From the NCBI GenBank assembly GCA_028274465.1, contig CM051455.1:89176871-89240870 (forward strand): a stretch of DNA of 64,000 nt, given 5' to 3'. Every line of letters begins with the position of its first letter. The first letter of the stretch is position 1. The translations under genes and the position numbers were made by a program. This DNA is from Plantago ovata (taxonomy: Eukaryota > Streptophyta > Magnoliopsida > Lamiales > Plantaginaceae). This document shows positions 31,562-42,147 of this stretch, one piece after another. The notes under the pieces are model-generated. The model was not told the origin of the DNA. It did not search any database and worked only from the letters and a program-made list of their open reading frames with translations.

Positions 31562-32971
31562 ATGCCGCATACACGTTCTGCAGGAACACCACTTGCTAAT
31601 TCAATTGCTGAGATCGATAGAGTCTACCACCAGAGAAGGCGACTACTTGAAATGCGCGCACTAGAGGAAATAGAGAAAACCGATTTCTCTGAATCTCTAA
31701 TTAGTCTGTTCAAGGAAATCGACGGAATGGCAGAAGCTAGACCACTGAAGGCATGGGTACAACCCACCAAGGATCGTATTGGGGGACCGGCGATTGTTCT
31801 TTCGCCCGCAACCCGAGATCTGGAAATCAAGAACCACGCATTCCAACAACTTCCGAGGTTCTATGGCTTATCAAGGGAAGATGTGATGGGGTACTTGAAC
31901 GATATCGATGATTTCGTCAACCAACTCCCACGACCCGGAGCTGACATAACAACGGATGAGTTGAGAATGAAGGTTTTTGCTATGGGACTTGGCGACAGAG
32001 CCAAGTCATGGCTGAGTTCTCTACCAGCCGGCTCGCTGGACACTTGGGAAAAGGTTTTTCAGCTTTCATGGAGAAATACTTCCCACACACTCTGACTACT
32101 GCGCTCAAGGTGCAAATCACTAGATTCAAGCAGGACTATGATGAGACCATCTACACCGCGTTCGAGAGGTTCCAAGATCTCACGAACAAGTGCCCTCACC
32201 ATGGTTTTGAACTCTCCGACCTAGTCCAACACTTCTACAATGGGCTAACCTTCGATAACCAACAAGTGGTGGATTTCCAATGCCGAGGCAATATTTGGGA
32301 GGAAACCACAGAAGCCGTCTGGGCAGTTTTCGAAAGGCTTGCTAAGGGTTCGCAGTTCAAGGACCCAAGAGCAATGGTTAGGAGACGTGGACCCGAAGCT
32401 CCATCGACTCAAGAAGCCCTTATGTACAGGGGGAATGGGGATCAATTCGAGTGTTTTACCAACGAATTGAAGCAAGTCCTCAAGAGCGCCACCGGAACAA
32501 CTGTTTCGAACGAAGTATGCCGAATATGCAAGAACTATGGGCATGGAGCTCATATGTGTAGATCGGAGTTGGCATACGATGATGGCAACTGGGCTCGAGG
32601 AGGAGAAGAAGAAGCCTTTGCTACGGAATTTGGCACTCAAGAAGTTAGCTACGGACAAGACGGTAGGAATCCTCGAGGTGGATTTTGGAGAAGAGGATAC
32701 CGTAACAATCAAGGATATGCAGGCTAACCAAGCTTATGGACCTAACCAAGACCGTAGCAGGTTGGACTATGGTAATGATCACTGCGAAAACCCCGCTCCA
32801 AAAGAGCCACCGAAGTCGAAGACGGATCTACTGATGGAGAACTTACAGAAGATGGTCGATCACACACAAAGTTTTCTCAAACGGTATGAAGAGGATTCCG
32901 AGAAAACTAGGGAAAGGCTCGATAGGTTGGAAGAGAGCACTAGGCTTGCCATCACAAGATGCAAGAGTTGA
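31562..32971 (+). pseudogene. Athila-B gag (two frameshifts)
   Basis: Gag forms the virus-like particle. The N-terminal frame (31562-32095) has the Athila capsid pattern: DPxR-free leader, FYGLSREDVMGYLNDIDDF, LRMKVFAMGLGDRAKSWLSSL and a P-x-GS-x-x-TW turn. A one-base loss in a T-run near 32056 moves coding to the frame 32008-32727, which continues with MEKYFPHTLTTALKVQITRF, CPHHGFELSDLVQHFYNGL and a CCHC zinc knuckle CRICKNYGHGAHMC. A further shift gives a coiled-coil C-terminus (32730-32971, helix with ENLQKMVDHTQSFLKRYEE). Start ATG at 31562 is 145 bp after the PBS. Confidence 0.85.
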
Positions 32972-33636
32972 TCGACCGAAGAGCAAGTAAGGAACAAGGC
33001 AACACTGAGAAGGTCGTTAGGTGCGAGTGTTGCATGAAGCAAGAACTTCTACAGGATGAGGAGGACCTTGGTTCTGACGCAAGTGATGAGGAGCAAGAGG
33101 ATCCCGAACCACTCCCTAAAAGTTTCGATGTTAAGGTAGGGATTGGTGAGCTTGAAGATGTCCGTGCCACGCTAGACACGGGATCCTACTCAAACATAAT
33201 TCCGTTGAATGTGTTTGAAAAGAGTAACCTTGGAAAACTATCTGAGGAAAGGGCTATTGTGCGACTGGCGGATGGATCATTCATGAGACCCGAAGGCATT
33301 GTGAAAAATGTGTTGGTCAAGATTGGTGAAGCATCAATAAACACCAATTTCGTAGTTATGCCGGCATCTGCACCTGGGACGGGGGATGTCATACTCTTAG
33401 GGCAAACATTCTTGACCAAGCTACGCTCAGTAATGGACATCTACCAAAGAACTTGCACCATTGAGGTGGATGGCAAGCAACACGTATTACAAGCCATACC
33501 TGATCCACCGGAACCGCCTGATATTATTACTCACTATTGTGATCTTGCAGCCTATATTCTTTCTTATTCACAGGTTCGTGGCATGGAAAGGAGATCAATG
33601 AAGGGGAAGACTAGTACCCGCAAAAAGAAGAGATAG
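32959..33636 (+). CDS. Athila-B retropepsin-like protease
   Basis: About 225 codons, open. After an acidic linker, ATLDTGSYSNIIPLNVF carries the catalytic DTG, followed by LADGSFMRPEGIVKNVLVKI and the flap/hydrophobic-Gly box VILLGQTFLTKLRSVMDI. This is the Athila aspartic protease that matures gag-pol. Normally it is fused to RT; here it ends in a basic tail at TAG 33634-33636, 45 bp before the post-pol hairpin, so pol has been deleted between protease and that point. The ORF overlaps the gag C-terminus in another frame, so it may be expressed by frameshift or as a mutated gag fusion. The start codon is not determined. Confidence 0.8.
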   Translation: MQELIDRRASKEQGNTEKVVRCECCMKQELLQDEEDLGSDASDEEQEDPEPLPKSFDVKVGIGELEDVRATLDTGSYSNIIPLNVFEKSNLGKLSEERAIVRLADGSFMRPEGIVKNVLVKIGEASINTNFVVMPASAPGTGDVILLGQTFLTKLRSVMDIYQRTCTIEVDGKQHVLQAIPDPPEPPDIITHYCDLAAYILSYSQVRGMERRSMKGKTSTRKKKR

Positions 33637-33680
33637 GCGCAGACAGGAGTCGAGTCAAAGACTTAAAACAGTGACGCTAT

Positions 33681-33696
33681 CCGGGAGGCAACCCGG
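33681..33696 (+). other. Athila post-pol hairpin CCGGGAGGCAACCCGG
   Basis: A 5-bp stem (CCGGG/CCCGG) around AGGCAA. It marks the end of the pol region in Athila elements. Confidence 0.75.
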
Positions 33697-33899
33697 AATT
33701 TTTATCGCTTTCTTTACTGCTTTTCTGCATGCATTTCATTCTTGAACTATTTGCTTCTCATATGCGAATTTGTTCATGTGTGTGTCGTATATGCTTTTGT
33801 TTGAGTGAGATTTTTCGAGTGGTTTTTTGAAAAAATTAGTTTCGGGATTTAAACCGCATTTTTCGACATCGGGACCCGTCTCCCCGCATCGGGGAGCAC

Positions 33900-33935
33900 G
33901 GGGCGAACCGCCCCACTTGGGGGGCGAACCGCCCC
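33900..33935 (+). repeat. Two GC hairpins upstream of the Athila-B downstream ORF
   Basis: GGGGCGAACCGCCCC at 33900-33914 and 33921-33935, identical to the LTR copy at 30487. They sit at the place of the four Athila-A copies (7221-7377). Confidence 0.8.
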
Positions 33936-34700
33936 ACAGTCCCAGAACTTAAAAAACGCGGATTTCAACCCCAAATCATTATTTTCTTCACTCTTCTTCA
34001 TCCTTACTCCCAAAAAACCCGAAAAGTGCGATTTTGCTTCTAAATCTTCATAACTTCTTCGTTTCTTGACCAAATTGAGTGTTCTTTAGCTTAATTCGAA
34101 GCCTATTACATGATCTATCATCCAAACCGATCAGATTTCATCCTAATTCGTTAGATTTGCAGATCTGAGGTATCATCTTTAAGAACCCTAATTTTCGAAT
34201 TTGGGGGTTTTCTAATTTGAGCTTCAATTATGCTTGTTTGATGCATGGGTATGTTGTTTATGTGATTAGACATGTTATTTACTATCAATTGCATGCTCAA
34301 TTTTGCTTAAATTGCTTAAATTGTTGATTTGGGTATTTTGCTATTAGATGATATATCTTGTTATGCATTATGTCTTTATCTTTGATTTATAGCATATGAA
34401 TATGTTTATTGGTGTAATGTTGGTGGATTTGACGACCGAATGCTTATTAGTTGAGAATGAGGATTTATGCTGTTGAATTTTTTGCGCTGCTATGGTATGA
34501 ATTGAAATCTTGTTATCAAGGTTATTGGTTGTCTAGTAAGAGCATGATGTGATGTATTGCATGTAGTAGTTACGTTGATATGTTGCATGATGAAGTAGCT
34601 AGGCTAGACATTGCGGTTTGGGGAGTTCGATTGATGAATTTATCACTTGTGTGTCTCGCTTTTACACTAGCATATATTTGAGTCTGTTTTGAGTCGTACG
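33936..34700 (+). other. Untranslated leader before the Athila-B downstream ORF
   Basis: AT-rich, about 765 bp, with a CTTC/CATCC-rich start that looks like a plant transcript leader. Collinear with 7378-8100. No credible ORF. Confidence 0.5.
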
Positions 34701-34702
34701 AG

Positions 34703-35110
34703 GTGCTAATCGCTGGTTGTAGGTACCATACTAAGGGAAGGGAGTATTTCCGTATGATTGATGTGAAGAACCATGTCAAGGAAGGTGATCTCGCTAGATG
34801 TGCGTTCGAGCCAAGGGGTTTGGCAACAACGTCGTGGATTAACCAAGAGGAGGAGCTAGAGTACACATGGAGTAAGGACTCCTATGCCTATTCATGCACC
34901 ACCGAAGGGTCAGAAACCACTATTATGTCAGCACTCCATCACGAGGACTACAGAGTTCGAGTGAATAGGAAGGCACCGGGACAGTCTAGCAACGACGGAT
35001 TTGATCTTGAGTTCGCGATTGCTAGAAGGTTCCGAAGCGCTAGCTTGGTTCCAAAACGTAACGACATGGGTACACAGTCCCTCGTTGGGGCACCCCTTGC
35101 CTGCCTCTAA
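34703..35110 (+). pseudogene. Athila-B downstream ORF (plant transposon protein domain, shortened)
   Basis: Aligned with 8115-8584 of Athila-A: VKEGDLARCAFEPRG corresponds to SDLVRGAFEPW, and FRSASLVPKRNDMGTQSL to FRIANLIPKHNDMDT-stop. About 25 codons around FDKDVLHEFY are deleted here, and a TAA at 35108-35110 ends the frame. The acidic, Asp-run tail (35289-35498) is in other frames. Non-functional; role of the family unknown. Confidence 0.6.
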
Positions 35111-37022
35111 AGTGAGCATCATATTGACATTGGTCGGAGCAACAGTGGATAAAGTGGTCAAAATTGGAGAAAAAGGTAGAAGACTTCTGAGTGTCCGAAC
35201 AGCTTACTGTAACCTTCTCGAGGTGTAAATCATTGGAGGGGGAGGTCCTGATACCACTGCCCTTTCCCCTTCAACAGTTCACATCCTATTGAAGGGCTAC
35301 AGGATGGAGAATTCCATAACAGCGGCGGCTAATCTTGAGAATTCTACCTGCCACTACAACTCTACTGGCGATGATGATGATGACAGTAGTGACAATGAAG
35401 GCCATACGGGCAATGATGACTCTGATAGAGGAGTTGATCCTGACCAGCCTAAAAATGGAACTACCGCAACCATCAGAAGACCTGATGTCACACTATGAAA
35501 CTCAGAGAGGGGGCCCAACCATGGGGTAACATCTAGTATCACATCTTATTTCCTCATTTTCTTACTGCTAGGGACTAGCGTTAATTTCATGAGGGGGGGT
35601 GGGATTTAAGTGATCTGATGTTGTTAGTTTGGAACTTGGAATTGGTAGGACGAGTATAGTACCTCGCATGCTTTATTTGTCTGCATTTGCATTTGCATGT
35701 TTACTGCTTTCTTAGATTTTTAGGTTGCATTTCACTACATTCATCCTAGGATAGTTTTGCATGTTTTTATATGGAGTTTATTGCCGAATTTTTTTGAACT
35801 TTTTTATTGGGTAGATCAACTAGCTAAGCCATTAATCGTATGCTTCATCTCTATGAATTTGTTTGAGGTTTTTCTCGCTTGGCTTGTCACATTTATGTAT
35901 TGCACTTAGTTGAGCTAGGTAGTCTCGACATCACTTAGTGGTGTTTTCTCTACTGCGGTTCACGAAGGCCTTTATAATAGGATGATGCATGTTAGGGTCT
36001 TATGGTTGTTTTCCCGAGTAATTATGTACCTAAGAGGCAACAAGTCTTCACCATGCTTTGAGATTGCTAAATGCCTAGGAAGGAGGTAGTGTGAGTTTGT
36101 GTGATCCTTTGTTTATAACCTATTCTTCCGAATAGGTTTGGGGAAGGGGTTACACCATCATAGACTTGTTTCTGTCTTTCATTTTCGTATTGTGAGTTTA
36201 TTTTCCTTTTTCGTGAATTTTGTAATCCAACCTATTCTTTCGAATAGGTTTGGGGAAGTCGTGTGAGTCATTTTATTTCTCTTTTTGTTATGCTACTGCT
36301 GGCTAGAAAAAAATCGAAAAAAATGGAGAGAAAATTCCAGAAAAAAAGAGAAAAAAAAAAAAGAATCTGGAAAGAAAAAAAAAAGAAAAAAGAAGACCCC
36401 AAAAAAAGCAAAGAAGGGTCCAAAAAATAAAGCCAAATAGCAGTTTAGCAAAGTTTGAGTCTTTTCCATTATTCGTATTGTTCGTAATCGTGTTTTTCTA
36501 TTTTTTTATCTTTTTCGTCTTAAGTGTCATCTGTTCTAGACCACCCTCGTCCTGGTATTCAGGAAGTGGTGAATAGCTTAAGACTTTACTTGAGAGATGG
36601 GTAGAATAGGGGAGTGTTATCTTTTATAGGGAACCCTCCTTCGTTTGATGAGAGCCAGTACTGGTTCGACCTCTTTTGAGGAAAAGTCTTAACATGGTGG
36701 AACAGCAGTAAGTCCTCAGTTTCATAGACACGGGGCAACCATTCGTATCTTAGCATGCATCATTACGTCGTCACTGACTAGGTCCAGGTAGAGAATGTTA
36801 CGAGAGACTATCTTGTCTTGACATAAGTGCTTATGTGGATGTGTATAAGTCAATCGAGGTATTCTTCAACCTATATTCATGCTTTGATTTATATGGTTTT
36901 TGTTCATATGTTATTTGATAGATTCAGTAGATTAGTTCATTTTATTTGGCATGAAACTCTATTTTTGAGTCTTGCATGTTTTTTGTATTAGAGTCTAGCT
37001 TAGTTGCTTGAGGACAAGCAAA
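35111..37022 (+). other. Conserved noncoding 3' region of Athila-B
   Basis: Contains decayed tail coding to about 35500, then the conserved noncoding block: twin hairpins AACCTATTC-TTCC-GAATAGGTT (36117-36138) and AACCTATTC-TTTC-GAATAGGTT (36229-36250), an A-rich tract (36304-36450), CTAGACCACCCTCGTCCTG (about 36535) and GAGGACAAGCAAA before the PPT. Confidence 0.75.
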
Positions 37023-37040
37023 GGTTCGGTTTGGGGAGTT
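37023..37040 (+). other. Polypurine tract region of Athila-B
   Basis: GGTTCGGTTTGGGGAG directly before the 3' LTR start TGATGAATG at 37041. Confidence 0.85.
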
Positions 37041-38285
37041 TGATGAATGTGTATTTTACACTTTCATTCGAGTCTTTTTCACCTAATTTAGCTATCCTCT
37101 ATGTTAATTTAGCTATATTTTAGTACATTTTATTAGAATAGTGTCACGTTTCCCGTTAGATTTTATTTTACAGGTTTTGGTTGAAATTCGGAGAATTACG
37201 GGCATTTATATTGAAGTCTACAAGGAATTGGTGTTCCAGAAGCATATTTGAAGTATCTGAAGGTTTCCGGATAGGATTTGGAGTCTAGGGGCCGAATCTG
37301 GAGGTTAGAAGGCCATTAGAAGTCTGAAACCGAGTCCGAAAAGGTGAAGAAATCCAAATCCGCGTCGAAAAACGCGGAAATTCCGCGAAATACTGGGGGG
37401 CGAACCGCCCCAGAGATATTTCGGGCCTATATATAGTTGCAAGTTTTCTCTCCGAAAATCATATCTTTCCAAGCCTACTTTCTCACCTCTCTCTATAGTT
37501 TTAGGTAGGAACTTCCCGGGGCCTGTCCTGGGAGTTCCATAGCTTAGGGGATACTTTTTCATAGCAGATTGGAGCGCGTAGGATCGCAATCATCCGGAGA
37601 TTGACAACCTTCGGTAACTTTGTATCTTACAACTTTTATCTACTTATTTTATATTCTTTCAATATGTTTTCTTCTATGATTGCTATTGATTGCATGCACA
37701 TTATGAGTAGCTAAATTTATCGTTGGTGGTAGTATGTGAATTCTTAGCGAGGGAAGATAATCATGCTAATGGCTATATCGCGCATTATACTCCGTGTCAT
37801 TGCTTTATTTCGTTGATGAGTTGAACACCAAAATTCTCGTATGTTGTATTGATCATTTTGCACACTAGGACACTTGTCGGCCAATCAGACCAAATTATCT
37901 TCGTAGTGTTGAATGATTACGGAACACAATAGGACGTTAGTTATTGACAGGTCAGACCCATATTATCTTCGTAGTGCACAATACTTACAACAGGACCCAA
38001 GATTCATTCAAAGATCTCTATGCAAGACCGAGGAATTTATGCATGATTATCGACCCATTATGTTAAGAAGGACCATACTATCACCAACCTCCATTATCTG
38101 CTTGAAAACCCCCTATTGCTTTCTATCTGTTGTTTTATATTCTCTTGATTAAATAGATAAAGCTAGTTATAGTCCTCAGAGAACGACACTCGAGTCATTC
38201 TACTGCTACACTACGGTTTTCGTTGTAGTTGTGGATTGCCTTTGGCTATTACAAATTTATTTGACTGAATCTGACACGTTCATCA
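37041..38285 (+). repeat. 3' LTR of Athila-B
   Basis: 1245 bp, about 99 percent like the 5' LTR by eye except for loss of one GC hairpin segment (about 20 bp near 37410). Ends CGTTCATCA and is followed by the TTAAG duplicate (38286-38290). Confidence 0.95.
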
Positions 38286-38491
38286 TTAAGCTCCGGAGTT
38301 TTGCGTACAAATGGTGCGATGTCATATTTGACCCAACATATGCTTTGTTGAACGTGGAATCAAAGAGGCACATGGGAGAAAATTTTTGTGAAGACTGCCC
38401 AGAGGAAGTGTTGGAACCTCGTACCCGTAGCGACATGGATGATATTCGCGATCAATTGGAAAGGACAATGTGGCGGGGGAAGAATCGTTGA
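38286..38491 (+). pseudogene. PIF/Harbinger transposase, C-terminal end
   Basis: Resumes after Athila-B with LRSFAYKWCDVIFDP and ends with SDMDDIRDQLERTMW at TGA 38489-38491. It continues the ACCTIHNFIK phrase of 30100-30130, the usual C-terminal box of PIF transposases. Confidence 0.75.
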
Positions 38492-38550
38492 ATTTGCAAA
38501 CTAATAAATGGTCCATGGGTTGCTTCTTTTGAAACTTCTTTGCGTGTGTG

Positions 38551-39687
38551 TGATGAACCGGAATTTGTCAGATTCTAATTAATCATATAAATTTGTATTT
38601 AGCCAAAGGCAATTCACAACTACAACGAAAACCGTAGTGTAGCAGTAAAATAACCTCAAGTGTCGATCTCTAAGGACTATAAATAGCTTTATCTAATCTA
38701 ACTTAAACTATAAAATCAACAAACTACTTAGCACAGGTTTTTCTTATCAGATAATGGAGGTTAGTGATAGTATGATCATTCAAAGCATAGCAGGTTAATA
38801 ATCATGCATGAAGTACCCGATCATTTTGCATAGAGATCTTTGATCAATGAATTGTCCAATTGTGTTCCGTTATTATTCAACACTACGAAGATAGAGGTTT
38901 TAGATAGATCAAAGTAATAAAGCAATAACTCAAAGTCTGATTCGCTTTACAGCCATTAGCATAATTATTAACCCTTCGCTAAGAAATCACATACTATCAC
39001 CAACGATAAATTTAGCTACTCATAGATGACATGCAATCAACAGAAATCATACCAAGATTGAATGAAACATGTTGAAAGATAAATAAATATGAATAGAAAA
39101 ACTGTAAGATACAATGTTACCGAAGGTTGTCAATCTCTGAAGAATCGCGATCTTACAAGCTCCAAAATGATAAGAAAAAGTGTCTCCTATACTAAGAATC
39201 CCAAGAACAGGCTCTGGAGAATTCCTACCTAAAACTAATGAGAAAGGTGAGAGAAAAGGTCTGAGAAAGTATGAAAATGGAGAAAACTGAGCAACTATAT
39301 ATAGGTATTCGGCAGGTGTGGGGCGAGTCGCCCCACACACCGGACGAATCGCCTGGTGTGGGGCGGTTCGCCCCACGTCCTGGGCGAATCACCTGGGACC
39401 TCCAGTCGGCTGGTTATGCGTTTTCGACGCGTTTTTGGATTTCTTTTCCTTTTCGGACTCGGTTTTTGCCTTCTAGTGACCTTTTAGCCTTCAGACTCGG
39501 CCCCTAGACTTCAAATACTATCCGGAATCTTCTAGATACTCCAAAAAGGCCTTCGGAACACCAATTCCTCGTCCACTTCAATATTATTGCCCGGAAAACC
39601 TTGTTTTTCACCCAAAACCTGTAAAATACAAACTAAAGGGAAACGTGACACTATTCTAATAAAATGCACTAAAATATAGCTAAATTA
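38551..39687 (-). repeat. Left LTR of Athila-C (minus orientation, truncated)
   Basis: Begins TGATGAACCGG (inverse of the family LTR end) and runs to GCTAAATTA at about 39687, where some 45 bp of the LTR start are missing. It carries GC hairpins at about 39318-39333 and 39358-39373 and an inverse TATA box near 39296. Confidence 0.85.
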
Positions 39688-40841
39688 TTTTAGCTATCCT
39701 CTATGTTAATTTAGCTATATTTTAGTGCATTTTATTAGAATAGTGTCACGTTTCCCTTTAGTTTTTATTTTACTGGTTTTTGTTGAAAAACGAGGTTTTC
39801 CGGACAATTATATTGAAGTAGACAAGGAATTGGTGATCCAGAAGCCTAATTGGATTATCTGAAAGATTCTGGATAGGATTTGAAGTCTAGGGGTCGAGTC
39901 TGAAGGCTAAAAGGTCACTAGAAGGCATAACCCGAGTCCGAAAAGGGGAAGAAATTCAAAAACGCATCGAAAATGCGTAAAAGGCCGAAAAACACTCTCG
40001 GGCGAGTCGCCCAGGACGTGGGGCGAATCGCCCCACACCAGGCGAATCGCCCGGTGTGTGGGGCCCTTCGCCCCACACAATTCGAACACCTATATATATG
40101 AGCTCAGTTTTCTCCATTTTTCATACTTTTCCAGACCTTTTCTCTCACCTTTCTCAGTAGTTTTAGGTAGGAATTTCCGAGAGCCTGTTATGGGGGTTCT
40201 TAGCTTAGGAGATACTTTTTCTTAGCAGTTTGGAGATTGTAAGATCGCGATTCTTCGGAGATTGACAACCTTCGATAACATTGTATCTTACAGTTTTTCT
40301 ATTTATATTTATATATCTTTCATCATGTTTTCATTCATTCGTGGTATGATTTCTGTTGATTGCATGACAACTATGAGTAGCTAAACTTCTCGTTGGTGAT
40401 AGTATGTGATTTCTTAGCGAAGGGTTAATAATTATGCTAATGGCTATATCGCGCATTATACTCTGAGTTATTGCTTTATTTCTTTGATCTATCTAAATCT
40501 ATATCTTCGTAGTGTTGAATAATTACGGAACACAACTGGACAATTCATTGATCAAAGATCTCCATGCAAAACCGAGGAATTTATGCATGATTATTAACCT
40601 GTTATGCTTTGAATGACCATACTATCACCAATCTCCATTATCTGTTAAGAAAAACCTTCGCTAAGTCGTCTGCAGTTTTATATTCTTAAGTTAGATTAGA
40701 TAAAGCCAGTTATAGTCCTTAGAGATCGACACTCGAGGTTATTCTACTGCTACACTACGGTTTTCGTTGTAGTTGTGAATTGCCTTTGGCTAAATACAAA
40801 TTTATTTGATTCGTTGGAACCCGACATCCAAACGTTCATCA
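39688..40841 (+). repeat. Inner LTR of Athila-C (plus orientation, truncated start)
   Basis: Begins inside the LTR at TTAGCTATCC, lacking the first 45 bp or so, and ends ACGTTCATCA at 40841. With the left LTR it forms a head-to-head inverted repeat of more than 1 kb with a spacer of about 20 bp. GC hairpins at about 39999-40075; TATA CCTATATATATG near 40090. Confidence 0.85.
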
Positions 40842-40844
40842 AAT

Positions 40845-40862
40845 TGGCACCGCTTCCGGGGA
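40845..40862 (+). other. Primer binding site of the inner segment (variant)
   Basis: TGGCACCGCTTCCGGGGA, three bases after the LTR; it differs from the tRNA-Asp site of Athila-B at three positions. Confidence 0.75.
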
Positions 40863-41170
40863 CTATACTCCTTTTTTCTGTTTAGCTTATTTATATTTTC
40901 AGCATTCAGTTCACTACAGAAGAACAGGCTCTGGGGGTTTGCTCTCAGGAAATCTCACTTTCTTACCCTATTTCTTCCCCCCCTATCTTTTTAAGAAAAT
41001 TCTTCTAATCTGATCTCGGTTACCTTACATGCTTGCGCTCTCGTAGTTCTCGGTTACATTGTGTTTGTTTGCACTCTTTGTGCTTTTCTTTGCAAGTTTT
41101 TATTTTTCTTTTGTGGATTCTGCTCCTTGGTTTCTTGTTTCCTCCTGTGCAGAAACTAGTGATATGAAGG

Positions 41171-41704
41171 ATGAGTCAACCACCGTTGCCCCGGTATGTG
41201 ATGCCTCGAGGGCCTTGCATAACATTGGATGACGATTGCAGGAATTATGACCTTGATCCTTCGTACTACTCCATTCTCTCCACGTTTTCAATGGGTGATG
41301 ATCCAAGAGGGTTCTTAGACACGTACGAGGAAGGTGTGTGGAGGATACCTCGTGAGAATGAGGAGGGGGTTATCTTATCACATGAGCAACTTTGTATGAG
41401 AGGATTTATGGGAGCCTTGAAAGGGTACGCTCGAAGATGGCTCAGAATCCCGCCGGAAGAATCATTGCGCACTTGGGGTGAAGTAACCAACAAGTTTCTG
41501 GAACATTGGGATAGGGATTCACCTCTCGGGACAAGGCCATGGACGTCTCGCTTCAGTAGTCAGCCACCAGAAATCGACATTGTCGATGAAGAGGAATGTG
41601 GAGAAGAATCCATTGATGAAGTTCCTCAGTGCTTAGCTTGGATTCCACGTCCTTACTTGCGGACGTCGAAGTTGATGGTCAAGAGGAAGTCGTGGAGGAA
41701 GTAA
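41171..41704 (+). CDS. Short gag-like ORF of Athila-C
   Basis: About 177 codons from ATG at 41171, 309 bp after the PBS. The middle resembles an LTR-element capsid: MGDDPRGFLDTYEEGVW, LCMRGFMGALKGYARRWLRI and a P-E-E-S-L-R-TWGEVTNKFLEHW turn (compare SWLSSL...TW in Athila-B). The sequence is otherwise unlike the gag of Athila-B and of the opposed half of the same insertion. No zinc knuckle. It ends at TAA 41702-41704 while an overlapping acidic frame continues. Probably a minimal gag of a non-autonomous subfamily. Confidence 0.6.
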   Translation: MSQPPLPRYVMPRGPCITLDDDCRNYDLDPSYYSILSTFSMGDDPRGFLDTYEEGVWRIPRENEEGVILSHEQLCMRGFMGALKGYARRWLRIPPEESLRTWGEVTNKFLEHWDRDSPLGTRPWTSRFSSQPPEIDIVDEEECGEESIDEVPQCLAWIPRPYLRTSKLMVKRKSWRK

Positions 41705-42147
41705 TAACTGAATTCATTGCTTCACTGGAGTCAGAAGGTGATGGCGTGAGTTGTGTTGAGGTCGAGCAGCCAATCTCTGAAGATTTTGGTGTCTTTGAAT
41801 CAATTGCGGCAGATACTCTTGATCTTGACTCCTACGTTCTGGTCCATGCACCCACCTATGAGTCCCAAAGGAGTTTTGATCCTCTTTACTCTTTTTATTT
41901 TCCATCTGATTCCCTTAGTTGCTTTTTAGATTTTGTTTTCTTGGTTTTGTTAATTTTAGTTTTCAGGGAATCGTGGACTTGCTTGAGCAGATACGGAGAG
42001 GATCCAAGGATGGTTCCCAAGATGCGAGGAGTAATGGAAAGGATGCACAAGATTCGTTTCCATTTGATAATGGATAACATTAGTGGTAATGATCTCCTGT
42101 CTGACATGTGGAGGGACTATTATGGGGATTTCAATCCCGATAATTAG
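41629..42147 (+). CDS. Acidic ORF overlapping the Athila-C gag-like ORF
   Basis: About 170 codons, starting with strongly acidic VEVDGQEEVVEEV-like sequence that continues the acidic end of the upstream frame, then a hydrophobic stretch (FLDFVFLVLLILVF, about residues 100-115), and a C-terminus with MDNISGNDLLSDMWRDYYG ending at TAG 42145-42147. The hydrophobic stretch lies in T-rich DNA that ends TTTTAGTTTTCAGGG, so it may be untranslated or an intron and not a true membrane segment. Right after it starts the conserved Athila 3' block. Confidence 0.4.
   Translation: MLSLDSTSLLADVEVDGQEEVVEEVITEFIASLESEGDGVSCVEVEQPISEDFGVFESIAADTLDLDSYVLVHAPTYESQRSFDPLYSFYFPSDSLSCFLDFVFLVLLILVFRESWTCLSRYGEDPRMVPKMRGVMERMHKIRFHLIMDNISGNDLLSDMWRDYYGDFNPDN

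Larger units (their letters stand above)
30131..38285 (+). mobile_element. Athila-B: complete Athila-like element without RT or integrase
   Basis: 8155 bp with two LTRs (30131-31396 and 37041-38285), a perfect tRNA-Asp primer site, gag, protease, the post-pol motif, a downstream ORF, a long noncoding 3' region and PPT, inside TTAAG target duplicates. The LTRs differ by about a dozen substitutions and one 20-bp deletion by eye, so insertion is fairly recent. Protease is followed directly by the post-pol motif: RT, RNase H and integrase are absent. It must have moved with enzymes from another element. Confidence 0.92.
21440..38491 (+). mobile_element. PIF/Harbinger transposon split by three insertions
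   Basis: Two co-oriented ORFs mark the superfamily: a Myb/SANT-like ORF1 (21440-22095, resuming 27500-27822) and a DDE transposase (28071-38491). They are cut by a minus-strand Copia (about 22240-27500), a GC-rich TIR element (28856-29318) and Athila-B (30131-38285). Both parts of each ORF can be read across the insertions, so the nesting order is clear. Terminal inverted repeats were not found, so outer limits are the coding limits only. Confidence 0.75.

Noticed and set aside
41920..41975. Transmembrane segment of an envelope protein in Athila-C
   Set aside because: The hydrophobic run comes from T-rich DNA ending TTTTAGTTTTCAGGG, more like an intron or untranslated tract.
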